Origin: Piliocolobus tephrosceles
Taxonomy: Eukaryota; Chordata; Mammalia; Primates; Cercopithecidae
Length of the DNA: 64,000 nucleotides
Direction of reading: 5' to 3'
Assembly (NCBI RefSeq): GCF_002776525.5
Contig: NC_045441.1
Coordinates: forward strand, 83,339,954-83,403,953
Shown here: piece after piece, positions 37,740-49,657 of the stretch
Layout of the letters: each line of letters opens with the position of its first letter
Position numbering within the stretch: position 1 is the first letter of the stretch
The notes under the pieces: generated by a model
Databases searched by the model: none
Seen by the model: the letters and a program-made list of their open reading frames with translations, nothing else
What the model was told of the DNA's origin: nothing
Position numbers and translations under genes: made by a program

Positions 37740-37960
37740 AAATAGGTTTGAATATATGCCAGATACTCTTCTAAGGATTTTACATATATTGACTTTTGAT
37801 TCCTATACCATTTTCATCAGGCAGACACCCTTACTATATGCATTATACAGATGAGAATACTGAGCAACCTATCTTCAATAAAATTAAAATTGAGTTGTTA
37901 AGACATATATCCACGAGGTAGTAAGTTGCAAGACAAGGCCTCAAATTATCAAATTTTTAA
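37740..37960 (-). repeat. MIR fragment (minus strand)
   Basis: The order 'tatatgccagatactcttc', 'gattttacatatattgac', 'tatacagatgagaatactgag' and then 'gtagtaagttgcaagacaag' follows the MIR reverse complement. Confidence 0.65.
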
Positions 37961-38584
37961 AACTGTGATATAAATAATAAATTCTAAAGGGAAATAGGGA
38001 AATCTTTGGTGTTATCTAATGGAAAAGGTGAGACCAGAGTCTGGTTTGAAATCTGAATTGAATTCTGACAGAAGGAACAGAAACCCTTCTGACCCAAAGT
38101 ATGACCGAAACCCTTGTATGACCCAAAGTCATGCAAAAAGTACCAGTGGGTTTATAGCCCATTTCAAATTACCACCACTGGAAGAATTTTAAGTTCAAAT
38201 GAGATTAATGAGTTATCTTAAGTTAGAGGTAATATCTAAACTAATTATTTATTTCAGTTAAAATGTACATATTGACTAATGTAACAATACTTAATCCCAA
38301 AATTTTACTTGCAATGGCCAATGATTATTTAACCCCATCTCTTTTACAATAGTATTTTTCAATATTTTCTGTCATATTCTGTTGTTTCACCTTTCAAGTA
38401 ATGAGGAATATTCTCAAAAGCTCTATTTTTGTAAGGAAGAAGTATAAATTCCTTATGTATTGAAACGAGTAACATATTATCACACAACTTTTCATTTAAT
38501 TCCAAAACAATAAGGTTTACAGAAATATTGGCTCTGTTATGAGTGAATGTAAAAGATAATATATCTTATGAAAATAATAATAGC

Positions 38585-38840
38585 AATAACAGCAAACATT
38601 TATTTTATGTTTTCGATATGCCAAGAATTTTTCCCCTGCTATAAATTCAGTCTCACTTTTAATCTTCTACTCATTCTATGAGGTAGACACTATTATTATG
38701 CTTACTTTATAAAGAATGTAACTGAGGGGGGAAGCTAAGTAACTAGGCCACAATCACACCATAATTAAGAGAGTAGACAGGATTTTATCTCAGATACTTC
38801 CAACTCCCAAAGAGATTTTAACCACTGGTTCACATTCTCT
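38585..38840 (-). repeat. MIR element (minus strand)
   Basis: Nearly the whole MIR reverse complement is visible: 'gcaaacatttattttatg', 'tctatgaggtagacactatt', 'aactgaggggggaagc', 'ccacaatcacaccataatta' and 'gattttaaccactggttc'. Confidence 0.75.
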
Positions 38841-39138
38841 TAATATCCATTTAACCCCTAAAATAAGAAAGACTGGAATTGAAATTATAATACCTTCAGA
38901 TGGATATGTATTACAGATTTCATCTCTTTTAATATAAATTAATCAATTATTTAACAATTCATTGTTTCCAAATTGCTTCTTTCTAATCCTACATATACCC
39001 ACAAATTCATGACCTGGCTAATGTTGATCTCAGGGTTCTAAGGCTGAGGAAGAGTGAGAAATGTTCTACTTTCTAGTTCTTATTGGTCAGGATCTACAAA
39101 GACTTGATTAGTCATTTTGTTTTTTAAAATTGTATTTT

Positions 39139-39280
39139 CCCTGGCAGCACACACCTGTAATGCCAGCTACTCAGGAGGTTGAGGCATGAGAATTGCTTGA
39201 ACCTGGGTGGTGGAAGTTTCAGTGAGCCAAGATCGTGTCACTGCACTCCAGTCTGGGCGACAGAGGGAGACTCTGTCTCA

Positions 39281-39283
<3 letters not shown>
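39139..39283 (+). mobile_element. 5'-truncated Alu, right part only (plus strand)
   Basis: It begins in the Alu middle (ctggcagcacacacctgtaa) and runs through 'ccaagatcgtgtcactgcac' to ctctgtctcaaaa. Its tail has been converted to an AT dinucleotide tract. Confidence 0.9.

Positions 39284-39317
<34 letters not shown>
39284..39317 (+). repeat. (AT)n microsatellite
   Basis: About 17 dinucleotide units replacing the tail of the truncated Alu. Confidence 0.97.
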
Positions 39318-39320
<3 letters not shown>

Positions 39321-39529
39321 CAAATATTCTCTGTATAATTTCCTGTACTACCTCAGATGATGTTTTTAAGGTAAAGCTCACTGTGATATGTTTGTCTTTA
39401 TTACTTATTTTTAATTCATATTTCTAAAATTTCACTTTAATCAACATACTTTTTAAGTGGTATATATTTTATTAACATTTCTAGGTCATTTATATTCTCT
39501 TATAATGATTTTATTAGAGCTAAAGCATA

Positions 39530-39780
39530 CATTGAAAACTCCTGGAAATTGACCTATGAGCTAGACACTGCTTTTAATTAAGAAGAAGATGAAAGCATAG
39601 CCCAGGTTTTCAAGGAGTTTACAACTTTTTACAGGACAATTGATTAAAACACATGAACTTAACAGCAAACAATACAAGACAGAATTATTCTAAATGCAAC
39701 AAGAGTAGAGAAGTGAGGGAGTGGGTGGATTAAAACAGACCTAGTGGTCAGAGAACTCATTGATAGATAAGGAAAAGTTT
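39530..39780 (-). repeat. Possible L2 3'-end fragment (minus strand)
   Basis: The 'gagctagacactgctttt', 'caaggagtttacaacttttt' and 'caggacaattgattaaaac' order resembles the L2 terminal region in reverse orientation. Strongly diverged. Confidence 0.4.
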
Positions 39781-40272
39781 GGTCTGGGATCTCCAGAAGT
39801 GTCTAGGATTTTTGGTCCCTGAATAAACGACAAACAGATACTTTGATCAAAGGGATAATTGTAAATAAAGGTATAGATGCTGGAATAAGCATTACAGTTT
39901 TATGTAAATTAAAGAGGCCTAGATTCATTAGACTCACAGGAGTGCATTCAGAAAGAACAGCGAAAATTAATTCAACTAACAAATCTAAATTAGAGAATTC
40001 AGAAAGAGCAAGTTAGATCTAACGTGATAGAAAAGAGTCACTTAAGGAATTTGTTCAAGAGAGATCACTGATCTGACAGGTCTGCAAAGACTGGGTCAAG
40101 TCCAAGAGGTTGCTATGGCAAGCTAAAACTGAACTGTCTTGGTATGCTGGGAAAGAAGGAAAAGAAATAGACTTGAGAGAAAGTAAAGAGGGGACATTAT
40201 TTTATTAGACTAAATGCAAATCAATTCCTCCTAAAAGGGTATGCAAGAAGCATGATAGAAATATCATGGATT

Positions 40273-40434
40273 CTTTATTTTATTTTTTCTTTTAGGGAGA
40301 GGGTCTTGCTCTGTCACTCAGGCTGGAGTGAAGTGGCACAATCATAGCTCACTGCAACCTCAAACCGCTAGGTTAAAGCCATTTTCCTGCCTTGGCCTCC
40401 CAAAGTGTTCAGATTACAGGCATGATCATGGATT
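40273..40434 (-). mobile_element. Short, internally deleted Alu or Alu monomer (minus strand)
   Basis: It reads as an Alu left part (gtcttgctctgtcactcagg, 'atagctcactgcaacctc') joined directly to 'cctgccttggcctcccaaag'. Only ~160 bp are present, so the middle was lost. An exact target duplication, atcatggatt, lies at 40263-40272 and 40435-40444. Confidence 0.9.
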
Positions 40435-40737
40435 TTAAAGCACCAGTTCAATTTTGCACAGGTCCATTATTTATCTGCATAACACTGAACTGTGTTTAAA
40501 CTCCCTGAATCCCACTTAAATGTGTTTACCTATTTTATAGCATTTCAATAAATAAGATGATACACAAAATTTCCAGTTAAGTTCCCCTGAGACACTAAAG
40601 AAATAATGCATTTTTGTCTAAGTTTTAAAATTTCTTCTGTTTGAATACAAAACACAGTTCACCATGGAAATCCGTTATATACGGGAAAAACCACAAAATT
40701 TCCTGCATATTACCACTTTCACTTCAGTTTTCACTTT

Positions 40738-41042
40738 TTTTTTTTTTTTTTTTTGAGATGGAGTTTCGCTCTTGTTGCCCAGGCTGGAGTGCAATGGTGC
40801 AATCTTGGCTCACCGCAACCTCTGCCTCCCGGGTTCAAGCAATTCTCCTGCCTCAGCCTCCCTTCTAGCTGGGATTACAGGTATGCGCTACCACACCCGG
40901 CTAATTTTTGTATTTTTTCTATAGTAGAGATGGGGTTTCTCCATATTGGTCAGGCTGGTCTCGAACTCCCAACTTCAGGTGATCTGCCAGCCTCTGCCTC
41001 CCAAAGTGCTGGGATTACAGGCATGAGCTACAGCAGCCAGCC
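40738..41042 (-). mobile_element. Alu element (minus strand, S-type)
   Basis: T-run and full dimer. The target duplication cagttttcacttt lies at 40725-40737 and 41043-41055. A small insertion (ctatagtagag) lies near 40919. Confidence 0.97.
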
Positions 41043-41059
41043 CAGTTTTCACTTTTATC

Positions 41060-41905
41060 ATTGTCTTCAACAATTGGAAAAATTCTACAATAGCATCACA
41101 TTGTGTAGTGAAGTTTAAATATATATTTTATGTTTGTGTTTCTTTACAATATTTACATTTTGCCCAGGTCCACTAAAGTATAGTGTAATTATTCTCTTAT
41201 TAGCATATATTTTCAGCTATATAATTCATGCATTTTATATTATCTTTCACTTGTTATTAATAATTGAAAATTTTAAAAAGCACTTTTCCCCTACTGTTTT
41301 CAGGTTTTTGTAGTGCCTTTTTTTTTTACCAGGGTAAATTGCACTTTTACTTTTGTATTATAATAATGATGTGTTCTCTCCTCTATTCCCTTAACTGTAC
41401 TGAACTTAGGAGCCTCTATATGCTTGCACAGTCTTCAATTCAGATTCCCTAAGAGTAGCTTATTAAAGTTCACAGAGATAGTTCAGATTGCCATACTTGG
41501 TCTCATTTAATCACCTCACTAAGAATGAAAGATAGCATGTTTTATTTTTCAAGTACCTTTACCTATCTGCAAGAGACAATTCAACATATCAATATATCAA
41601 TCATCTGTTCCTAAATGTTTCTCCAGTTTAATAAAAAATCAGTTTATGTTGTTCTCCCTTCCTTGCAGAATTCCGAATTATCAATCCTTTAATAGAAAAA
41701 TGTTTTGAAATATAGAACTTAATATCAGAAACAAATGACATTAAATTATATCATTACTGAATCTTATTAACACAATATCTTTCCTTATGACAGACATATT
41801 AGATGTTAATATCTAATTGCTGTCATCAATAATATAGACAGAAAAAGTGTTTCAAATAAATAGAATACAGGCCTAGAAATAATATCTTAGTTTAGAGCAA
41901 ATGAT
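41060..41905. other. AT-rich stretch, nothing recognised
   Basis: No gene or named repeat seen. Confidence 0.45.
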
Positions 41906-41912
41906 TCAAGAA

Positions 41913-42206
41913 TTTTTTTTTTTTTTTTTTTTTTTGAGACGGAGTCTCACTCTGTCCCCCTGGGTGGAGCACAGTGGCGCGATCTCGGCTCACTGAAAGC
42001 TCTGCCTCCTGGTTTCCCGCCATTCTCCTGCCTCAGCCTCCCGAGTAGCTGGGACTACAGGCTCCTGCAACCGTGCCCAGCTAATTATTTTTGTATTTTT
42101 AGTAGAGACGGGGTTTCACCGTGGTCTCGATCTCCTGACCTTGTGATCCGCCCACCTCGGCCTCCCAAAGTGCTGGGATTACAGGCATGAGCCACCGCAC
42201 CCAGCC
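41913..42206 (-). mobile_element. Alu element (minus strand, Y-type)
   Basis: T-run of 23, well-preserved CpGs (ggcgcgatctcggctcac) and Y-like 'ccgtggtctcgatctcctg'. A short deletion of roughly 13-14 bp removes the usual segment between 'caccgtg' and 'gtctcgatc'. Among the youngest elements here. Confidence 0.96.
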
Positions 42207-42339
42207 AATTCAATAATATTTTGTTTATCTAGGCAATGCCTTTTATTCGCAATGTGTAACTGTTTTGATCAGGGGTCATAAAAATGACTCAAGCACTTGC
42301 ATTGTTAACATATCAGGATTGACTCCCTTTGGTACCTTT

Positions 42340-42815
42340 TCTCACCTTTTTCTGTACCATAGGGCCTGGAAAGCTAAAAATCTGCATTTTCAAGACTCCC
42401 TTGCAGCTACACCTCTGAAAGTGACTTAGGTTCTGACTATCATTTGTCATTAAAGAAAAATCATTTATTTGAAAGTGAATTGAGATTGAGAGGGAAGCCG
42501 TGGATTCTAGGAATTCAATGTCAGCTGATGCAGTTCTAAAGAGATAGTGTGGCAGTTTCCTGATCTTGGAATTTCATCTAAGACAACCAGGAAGTGGTTG
42601 TTTCCCAATCACCCACCTTTCTAATGGTGACAGTTGGCAGCATCCCTGGAGGGCCTGGTCTGTGGTAGAATTACAGAGGCCAACCCAGAGCCTGTCCTTC
42701 AGTACTTCCAACTATCTTATCATTATATATTTCCCTATATTTAAGCCATTTCTTCTTAAAATTACTAGGCTGGTTTTAATGATTTATCTGTGGCTGACAT
42801 CTGGCTGATACATTT
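42340..42815 (+). repeat. Possible old LTR (MLT1-like), plus strand
   Basis: The 'cttgcagctacacctctg' segment and the terminal 'tatttaagccatttcttc' through 'ctgacatctggctgatac' are typical of old mammalian LTRs of MaLR type. Boundaries are weak and the family is uncertain. Confidence 0.4.
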
Positions 42816-42819
42816 TCCA

Positions 42820-44620
42820 AATACAAGAGAAGCCTAGGTAAGAAGCCTTGGCTGGCCCTGCACTTGCTTTTCTTCCTTTGAGGAGATTTTCCCTTCCCCA
42901 CTACACTGCTTCATTCTCAAGTCAGTAATACTTGCAAGTTTACCTTTGGATTAAACATGTAACTCCAGGGGTCCTTTATCTTTGAAATATACCCCCACAC
43001 ATATTCTCATACTCAAAAGTACATTTAAAGGAGGCTAAAACCTAACATTGCCACCATTAAAACTCAGAAATTGAACTTAAAGTACAATTTTTGATATATA
43101 TTTGGTCAAAATGGATTTGTTTTAGCTTATGATTAGGTAATAAAATAATAAATATTGCTATTTACTTTCCCCATCTGATGGAGTGAGAGGGGATATTTTT
43201 AAAAGGAGATTTTCTAACACCTAAAGGAAGAGAAAATAAGCAGGGGTGGGAAATGTTGAAAAGTGTCATAAAGATCAAAGGAGGGCTGACTAACTTCTTA
43301 ATTTTGCCCAGAGAAAATACCATTTATTTTAAAAGTAACAGGTTATTGCTGAGAGTTGAAGGACTGATGGATGGGCCCCAAGGTAGGTGTACCTGGTGGG
43401 TAATAGAAAGGACTGGAAGAAAGATGAAAGGGAAGCAAAAATAAATGCCATGTTTTATAGTTGTGGCCTATACTGCCCTATTCTCCAAAGAATTATGCTG
43501 AAAAGTTTTTAAAAATATTTGTAAGCCTTATATTAAAGAATTACTGTATTACTAAGATATATAAGATGAAAGCATGTGATTTATAAAAATATGTTGCCTC
43601 TGTAGTCTGTGGTGGGTTTAAACTTTTTTAAAAAACACACTAAATATGCAGATATAAGAAAGCATCTTCAATAGGTGATTCTCCTCACTCCACTAAAAAT
43701 AAAATAAACAGGCTGCACTTGTGATATACCTACTCTTGAATCATTAAAATGCGATTCCCTTGTCTTTTTTCCCACAAGGAACTGACACCTAAGAAAGCTT
43801 TTGAGCCTTTTTCAGCATTTCAAAGCTACTTTGCTGGCTGAAACCTGGGTTTGACTTAGCAGATTCAACTACTGAGTTGAAAGATAGCTGTAAATGTGAC
43901 CCAATATGTTTTCCTGTCTTTAGAAATGTTGTAAAGCATCTGAGATTAATGGGAAACATGAATAAAAAGGTCTTGGGTCCTGAAAACATCAATAAAGGCA
44001 GCAAGCCAATTGAAGCTGGCAGTGGTTGCCCACAGTGTGAGTTAAAAAGATTGCCAAGAACATTAAGCTGATGGGTGGAATAGAGCTTGTTATGTGTGCA
44101 TGGGAGTATGTGCCTGAATGCTTAAAATCACTTCTACAACCCCTCTTGTGATTTGAAAAGAAGTAAAAATTATTTTCTCCTATTTGGAGAACTAAGGAAT
44201 AATAAGGTAGAAATAATGAGAAAATAGATTATGTATTATACTCAAGTACCTTTACTCTGTCCTAACATCAGGTTACTGTTCTTTAGTAATGGGTATACAT
44301 AGCCCAGTTGGTTCATGAGCTGATCAATGAGCAGCGAGGAGGACTGGAGAAGGTAATTCTAGTTCCAACATCCAAATAAGGGATAGAAGGAAGGGGAAGG
44401 TAGATGCAGTCAGACTATCAGTAAAGGGAAGTCATTTACCACAGCTATGTACTACCTTTGACACTGAAATATAGAGGACCTTGGCATTCCAAAACATCTT
44501 GTCATGGCAGTATTTGTTTTAAAGAAAAGCATAATAGACACACACACACAGTAGAATTATGAATATTGCACATTTATATACATATATATAATAGGTGATT
44601 ATGCTAACAGACATTATATA
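42820..44620. other. Unassigned stretch
   Basis: No gene supported. Short opposing frames at 43789-44071 and a 63-codon frame at 43253-43444 lack family resemblance. A short CA run lies near 44540. Confidence 0.45.
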
Positions 44621-44639
44621 TTAGTATAAACCAGCAGTT

Positions 44640-44850
44640 AATATTGAGGGGTCTAGTATCAGATGATCAATTTTCAGCCAGACTCTATCACTTGTCATGT
44701 GGCTTGGTACAAGTTACTTAATTTCTCTATATTTCAGTTTAATTAACTGTGAAGTAGCTATAATAATAGCAACTGTCTCATGTGGTTATTCTGAGCATTA
44801 AATGAGATACTATTTTCTAGGCATATATAAGAACTCAGTAAAATGTGATT
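44640..44850 (+). repeat. MIR element (plus strand)
   Basis: The order 'cagccagactctatcac', 'gtggcttggtacaagttact', 'aatttctctatatttcag' and 'gagcattaaatgagatact' follows MIR. Confidence 0.75.
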
Positions 44851-44939
44851 TTTTATTGTTCTTGTCATTTAATAATAGTAATGCTATTACTAGCATTATA
44901 TTAAACATATTGTTAGAATGTTGCATTATTGCAAGTAAG

Positions 44940-45476
44940 CAAGGTGTCAACTTGACCGGATAAGGGGATACCAAGAGAAGTGGTACTACATGATTTCTAG
45001 ATGTGTCTTTGAGTGTGTTTCCTGAGGAGATTGGCATGTGAGTCTGTAGACTTAGTGAGGAAAATCCCCCCTTAATGTGGGCGTGCACCATTCAATTAGC
45101 AAAGGGTGCAGATGAACAAAGAGGCAGAGAAAAGGCAAATTCATTTACTCTTTCTTGGATCTCGGACACCCTTTTTCTCCTGCCCCTGGATATTAAAACT
45201 CCAGGTTCTCTGGTCTTTGCACTCTGTGGCTTTCAGCCACAAACTGAGTTACACCACAGGCTTCCCTGTTTCTAAGGCTTTCAGCCTTGGACAGCAAGGC
45301 AACTGGCTTCCCTGGTTCTTCAGCTTGAAGACAGCCTATTGTCTATCATGAGACTTGTCAGTCTCCATAATATTGTAAGCCAATTTCCCTAAAAAAAAAA
45401 AAAAAAAAAAAAAAAATCGCCTCTCTCATATACATATCTCCTATTGGTCTGTCTCTCTGGAGAACCCTAATATAGC
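44940..45476 (+). mobile_element. LTR-like interspersed repeat (same family as 29205-29642), plus strand
   Basis: It runs from 'aaggtgtcaacttgaccgg' through 'gaggagattggcatgtgag' and 'ttgaagacagcctattgtc' to ctctctggagaaccctaata. A-run expansion (45391-45416) occurs near its AATAAA-like region. Both copies are solo. The name is not assigned. Confidence 0.55.
45391..45416 (+). repeat. Poly(A) run of 26
   Basis: An uninterrupted A homopolymer inside the LTR-like repeat, at the place where a polyadenylation-like A-rich stretch is expected. Confidence 0.95.
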
Positions 45477-45824
45477 AAGTTTACTCCTAATGATGTCAAG
45501 GTTTTTCCTTTACTTAGAGTCTTCTCCACCAGCTATTGTTTTTCTTGTATTTCTTATGTACTCATCGTTCCACTAATGACGGTCTACTGTGTGCATATGG
45601 CCACAAAGCAATGTGCACAATTCTGTTGTGCCCATCTTATAAGGCATTCTATAATGCTCCACTTTCACAGAAACACTTGCTGGACTCTTGTAAACTAAAT
45701 GACCAGGCTTGACTATAATCAATTCTAGGGTCATTATCAGAAGCCAACCATTTTAGGACTAACTCATAAAGTTAAGATTCATTTTTAAAGGAAATGCCAA
45801 GCTAAATATGGGTATGTCCATTAT

Positions 45825-46365
45825 CTATCAATATTCAACAAATCACCCTAAACTTTGTGGATTAGAACAATTATCTATTACTTTTTCATGGTTCTGTAGG
45901 TTAGATGAGCTGAGCTAAGAAGTTGTTCTGCTTCAGGTGACATTGGCTGGGATTACTCATTTGGGTGCATTTTACTTGACTGCAGACCTGGGCAGAAAAG
46001 TTCAAAAAGCTTCATGTCAGGGTCACATGTCAGGGCTTTTTGTTTTGTTTTGTTTTTTATGTGACCTCCTTCTCTTCACACGACTAGGTTAGTCATGCTC
46101 ATAATACTACATGGTGATATTGGGAAGATACACCACTTATATTGCAGCTGAATGCCCCAAAAGAAAAAGTGGAAGCTGTTCACCTCATTTCAGGCACGTC
46201 TTTTACACTCTGTTGAGCAAGGTAAGTTATAATCCCAGCCTGAATTCTGAATTTAAGGGGAAGGAATAAACACAACCTCTTGATGCAAAAGAAACAAAGT
46301 CACAAAGGAAAGGAAATAATTGATCATGGCCATCTTGAAAGACTCTATCACAGATAATCATCGCT
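45825..46365 (-). mobile_element. MLT1-like MaLR LTR (minus strand)
   Basis: The phrases 'caaatcaccctaaactttgtgg', 'catggttctgtaggttagatg', 'gattactcatttgggtgc', 'gaatttaaggggaaggaat' and 'cctcttgatgcaaaag' follow an old MLT1-type LTR in reverse orientation. A TTTTG repeat lies near 46040. Confidence 0.5.
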
Positions 46366-46529
46366 TTAACTTTTTTCATAATATTATTTTAAATTACAAT
46401 TAAATCAAAAGTTTATTAATTATAAGGTGAAATTATATGTATTATTTTGTGGCTTTTTTGTCCAGGTTAAAATTAAATAAGATAAATGATCTCCTGGTCA
46501 GTCACCTATTCTACTAGTCTTAACTAGTA

Positions 46530-46990
46530 TAGTTTTGCTTAGCCAACATTTATTTACTATTCATTGTGGACAAGACATTGAACCAAAAATCGATACATAA
46601 AGATGAATTTAAAACAGTGAGAGAATTCACTCTCACAATATTTTCGGAAGAATGTATAAAATATACCATATTAAACCAATGTAATAAGTATGATTCAGGG
46701 AAGCGCAGGATGCCATTTTAAGTAAGGAGGCACACGACATTCAGACTAAGCTGGGAAAAGGGTCAGCAAATGGCATAGATGCCATTTTAAATGGTCTGAG
46801 TTACAAAGATGTCAAGAAGTAGAAAAGGTCACTCTAGGCACAGATGGCAGCAAGATCAAAGAGATGGGAACCATATAAGAGCACAGCAGATGTAAAACCC
46901 TAAAGGGGGCTGGCCCTCCATGGTGTGTCAAGGGTGAGGCATAGATGGAACAGAAGTTTTGGTAGAAAGGAGAGAGAGAACTAAGTGGAA
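46530..46990 (-). repeat. Possible L2 fragment (minus strand)
   Basis: It starts 'gccaacatttatttactattc' and later has 'agatgggaaccatataagagc' and 'ggtgaggcatagatgg', a pattern compatible with a diverged L2 3' region in reverse orientation. Confidence 0.4.
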
Positions 46991-47057
46991 ATTAAAAGGG
47001 AATTCGAGGTCACAGAAGTTTGTTTCTTGTTTTCATTTTATGTATGTATTTATTTAA

Positions 47058-47350
47058 ATTTTTTGAAGAAACAGGGTCTTGCTCTGTCACCCAGGATGGA
47101 GTACAGTGGAGCAATCATAGCTCACTACAGCTTTGACCTCCTGGGCTCAAACATTTCTCCCACCTCAGCCTCAGGAGTAGCTGGGACCACAGGTGCACAC
47201 CACCATGCCCAGCTAATTTTTTTTGCTTTCTGTAGAGACAAGGCTTCCCTATGTTGCCCAGGCCGATCTAGAACTACTAGGCCCAAGTGTTCCTCCTGCC
47301 TCAGCCTCCCAAAGTGCTGAGATAATGGGTGTAAGCCACCATAACTGGCC
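47058..47350 (-). mobile_element. Alu element (minus strand, J-type)
   Basis: Diverged full dimer with J-like 'gcaatcatagctcactac' and 'tctgtagagacaagg'. It is immediately followed by a second Alu in the same orientation. Confidence 0.94.
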
Positions 47351-47352
47351 TA

Positions 47353-47657
47353 TTTTTTTTTTTTTTTTTTTTTTTGAGATGAAGTTTTGCTCTTGTTGCC
47401 CAGGCTGCAGTGCAATGGTGCCATCTTGACTCACCGTGACCTTTGCCTCCTGGGTTCAAGCGATTCTTCTGCCTCAGCCTCCCATGTAGCTGGGATTACA
47501 GGCATGCACCATCACACCTGGCTAATTTTGTATTTTTAGTAGAGATGGGGTTTCTCTATGTTGGTCAAGATGGCCTTGAACTCCTGACCTCAGGTGATCC
47601 ACCCACTTCAGCCTCCCAAAGTTCTGGGATTACAGGCATGAGCCACCGCGTCCAGCC
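47353..47657 (-). mobile_element. Alu element (minus strand, S-type)
   Basis: T-run of ~23 then a full dimer ending ccaccgcgtccagcc. It lies directly against the 5' end of the older AluJ. Confidence 0.96.
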
Positions 47658-47659
47658 AA

Positions 47660-48295
47660 GTTAAACATTTTTATGGGTGGAGAAGAAAGAGACTAGAAGA
47701 AAATCAAGTTTGCAGATTTTATTAGTCACTTCTTATGCACTTTCTCAGAGCAGCTCAAATTTGCCTGCCATCTCAGGTCCTTGGCCATTTGCTCCACCAT
47801 AGCTGCCATTGCCACAACTGACCATGTGGGCCCCTGTTGACCAACTGCCTGAGACCAACACTGAATCTCCAGTTCTTCCCATTGCTTTTGGTCTCAGATG
47901 AAGTACAGGCAAGAGATCTGACTTCTCCAGAGGATACCTGTGGGGCCAGTTGACCCAGGGGAGTTAACATCAATACATTGACAAATAATAGAAAACTAGA
48001 GGCAAGAGAAAGTCAGCAGATAAATTCCCTCTCCATCGTGCCTCTGATGAATACTCCTCTAGGGGTGGATTTTCCAAACAGCCTATCCCAAGACATCTCA
48101 TATGGTCAAGCAACTAGTTGGTCTCTGAAAGCCAGCTGTGTAACACATTCTCGTTCTCATCCTTCCTGGCATCACTTCCATTTGCCTGACCATCTCAATA
48201 ACCACATTACCATTTAAGGTACCTTACCTCAGGTTCTGTTTTCCAAGAAACCTTGACCAGGACAAAAATAGAAGCCATAGCAGAGATAAGACATA
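47660..48295. other. Unassigned stretch
   Basis: No gene supported. It is less AT-rich than average, with opposing frames at 47773-47973 (minus) and 47978-48217 (plus) that resemble nothing I know. Possibly an eroded LTR. Confidence 0.4.
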
Positions 48296-48299
48296 TATA

Positions 48300-48740
48300 C
48301 ATTCATTGTCTCATTCATTGCAACAAAATTTGATTGCATGCTTAAGAGCTTATTACACTAGGCATTTGAAACATGTAACTGAATCAGAAATAGCCCCTAC
48401 TCTCACGACTGTGTTAGAAGTGAGAGGTATAAAAACAAACAAATATGAGAAAGAGTTCTACATGTTAAGAAAAAAAAATGAAGGCAGTAGCATTGAATTA
48501 CAAAAAGAAAACAGTCATTTCTACCCAGGATAAACGCAGGTGTGTGTCTTTGTAGTGGGGATGGGCAGCGGGTAGGAGAGAAGACATCAAATTCTTCCCA
48601 AAAGAATTAACTGCTGAGCAGAGTTTTAAAGTGTGATTTTGTACAATAAACTTCACAGATAAAGGACACAGAGCCCCATCCTACAGACACTTGCAGTCTA
48701 GTGGAGGAGACAGGCACTTGATAGCCAATTATAATTAAAT
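48300..48740 (-). repeat. Possible L2 3' fragment (minus strand)
   Basis: The 'gcagtctagtggaggagac' segment near 48690 and the 'ttacactaggcatttgaaac' segment near 48350 resemble L2 in reverse orientation. Confidence 0.45.
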
Positions 48741-48779
48741 CTGCCACACCGGTCTTCCTCTTCCAACCGCCAAGCTTGT

Positions 48780-49202
48780 TTCTGCCTCCAGACAGACATT
48801 TTCACTGGTCTTTCCCTTTCCTTGAAAGTTCTGCCACCTGATTGTCCTGTGATTGGCTTTCCCTTAGCAATAAAATCACAGTTCAAATGCCACTTCCTCA
48901 GAAAGCCTTACTTGACATCCACTCTAAATAGCCCACTTGTCCCTCTCTACTTTGTGCTACTTTTTACCAAATCACCTTGTTTCATTTCATCTTCAGAAAC
49001 TACATGTGAAATTCAATTTTTAAAGTATTATTCACTTCATTTTTTCCACCATTAAACTATAAACTCTGTAAAAGAAAAAACAAAACAAAACAGGGCTTCT
49101 TTATCTTTTGTAACTCCATTTAAATGTAACATGGACATAAGACCATGTAACGCCAGTGTCTGGAACACAGTAAATGTTCAATAAATACCTGTTGAATGAG
49201 TA
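48780..49202 (+). repeat. L2 LINE 3' end (plus strand)
   Basis: The classic L2 terminal order is visible: 'agttcaaatgccacttcctc', 'gaaagccttacttgacatcc', 'ccattaaactataaactctg', then 'ccagtgtctggaacacagta' and 'tcaataaatacctgttgaat'. Confidence 0.8.
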
Positions 49203-49289
49203 AATATAATTATATTAAAGTGGCAAAACAGATTGATATTCAAGCTATGAATGGGCATGGCACACCAACAAAGACAACTAGCTTTTTCT

Positions 49290-49647
49290 GGAGGACAAGG
49301 GAAATGTTTGTAGAGGAAGGGTCATTTGGACGGACATCAGGATTAATAAGTATTAAGGAAGCCAACGTAGGGTTCAGGGGCAGGGGTATCAGAGCATTGT
49401 AGAGAGAGGGAACAGCATATGAAAAGCTATGAGACAAGAAGCCATAGGATGTATTCCAGGATTTGAAAACAGGCAAGTTTTGCTGTAGCAACATGAGCAA
49501 GGAGGCAGTAGTATAAGATGAAGCTAGAAGGACAGACATGGATTAGACCACTGCAGGGCCTTGTAGACATGTTATAGGCTTTTATCATCATGGCCACTAA
49601 TAGATATTATGAAGGGAAGTGACATGATTAGGCTTATCATTCAAAAA
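49290..49647 (-). repeat. L2 fragment (minus strand), left part, interrupted by L1 copy C
   Basis: The phrases 'gagagggaacagcatatg', gcagggccttgtagacatg and 'gggaagtgacatgattagg' are L2 reverse complement. The match continues after the L1 at 55853. Together with 48780-49202 it forms an inverted L2 pair. Confidence 0.7.
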
Positions 49648-49657
49648 TTTTACTTTA

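Noticed and set aside
40641..41118. Overlapping frames of 75 and 121 codons
   Set aside because: Antisense Alu translations with the familiar 'CPGWSA' and 'SWDYR' style peptides; not genes.
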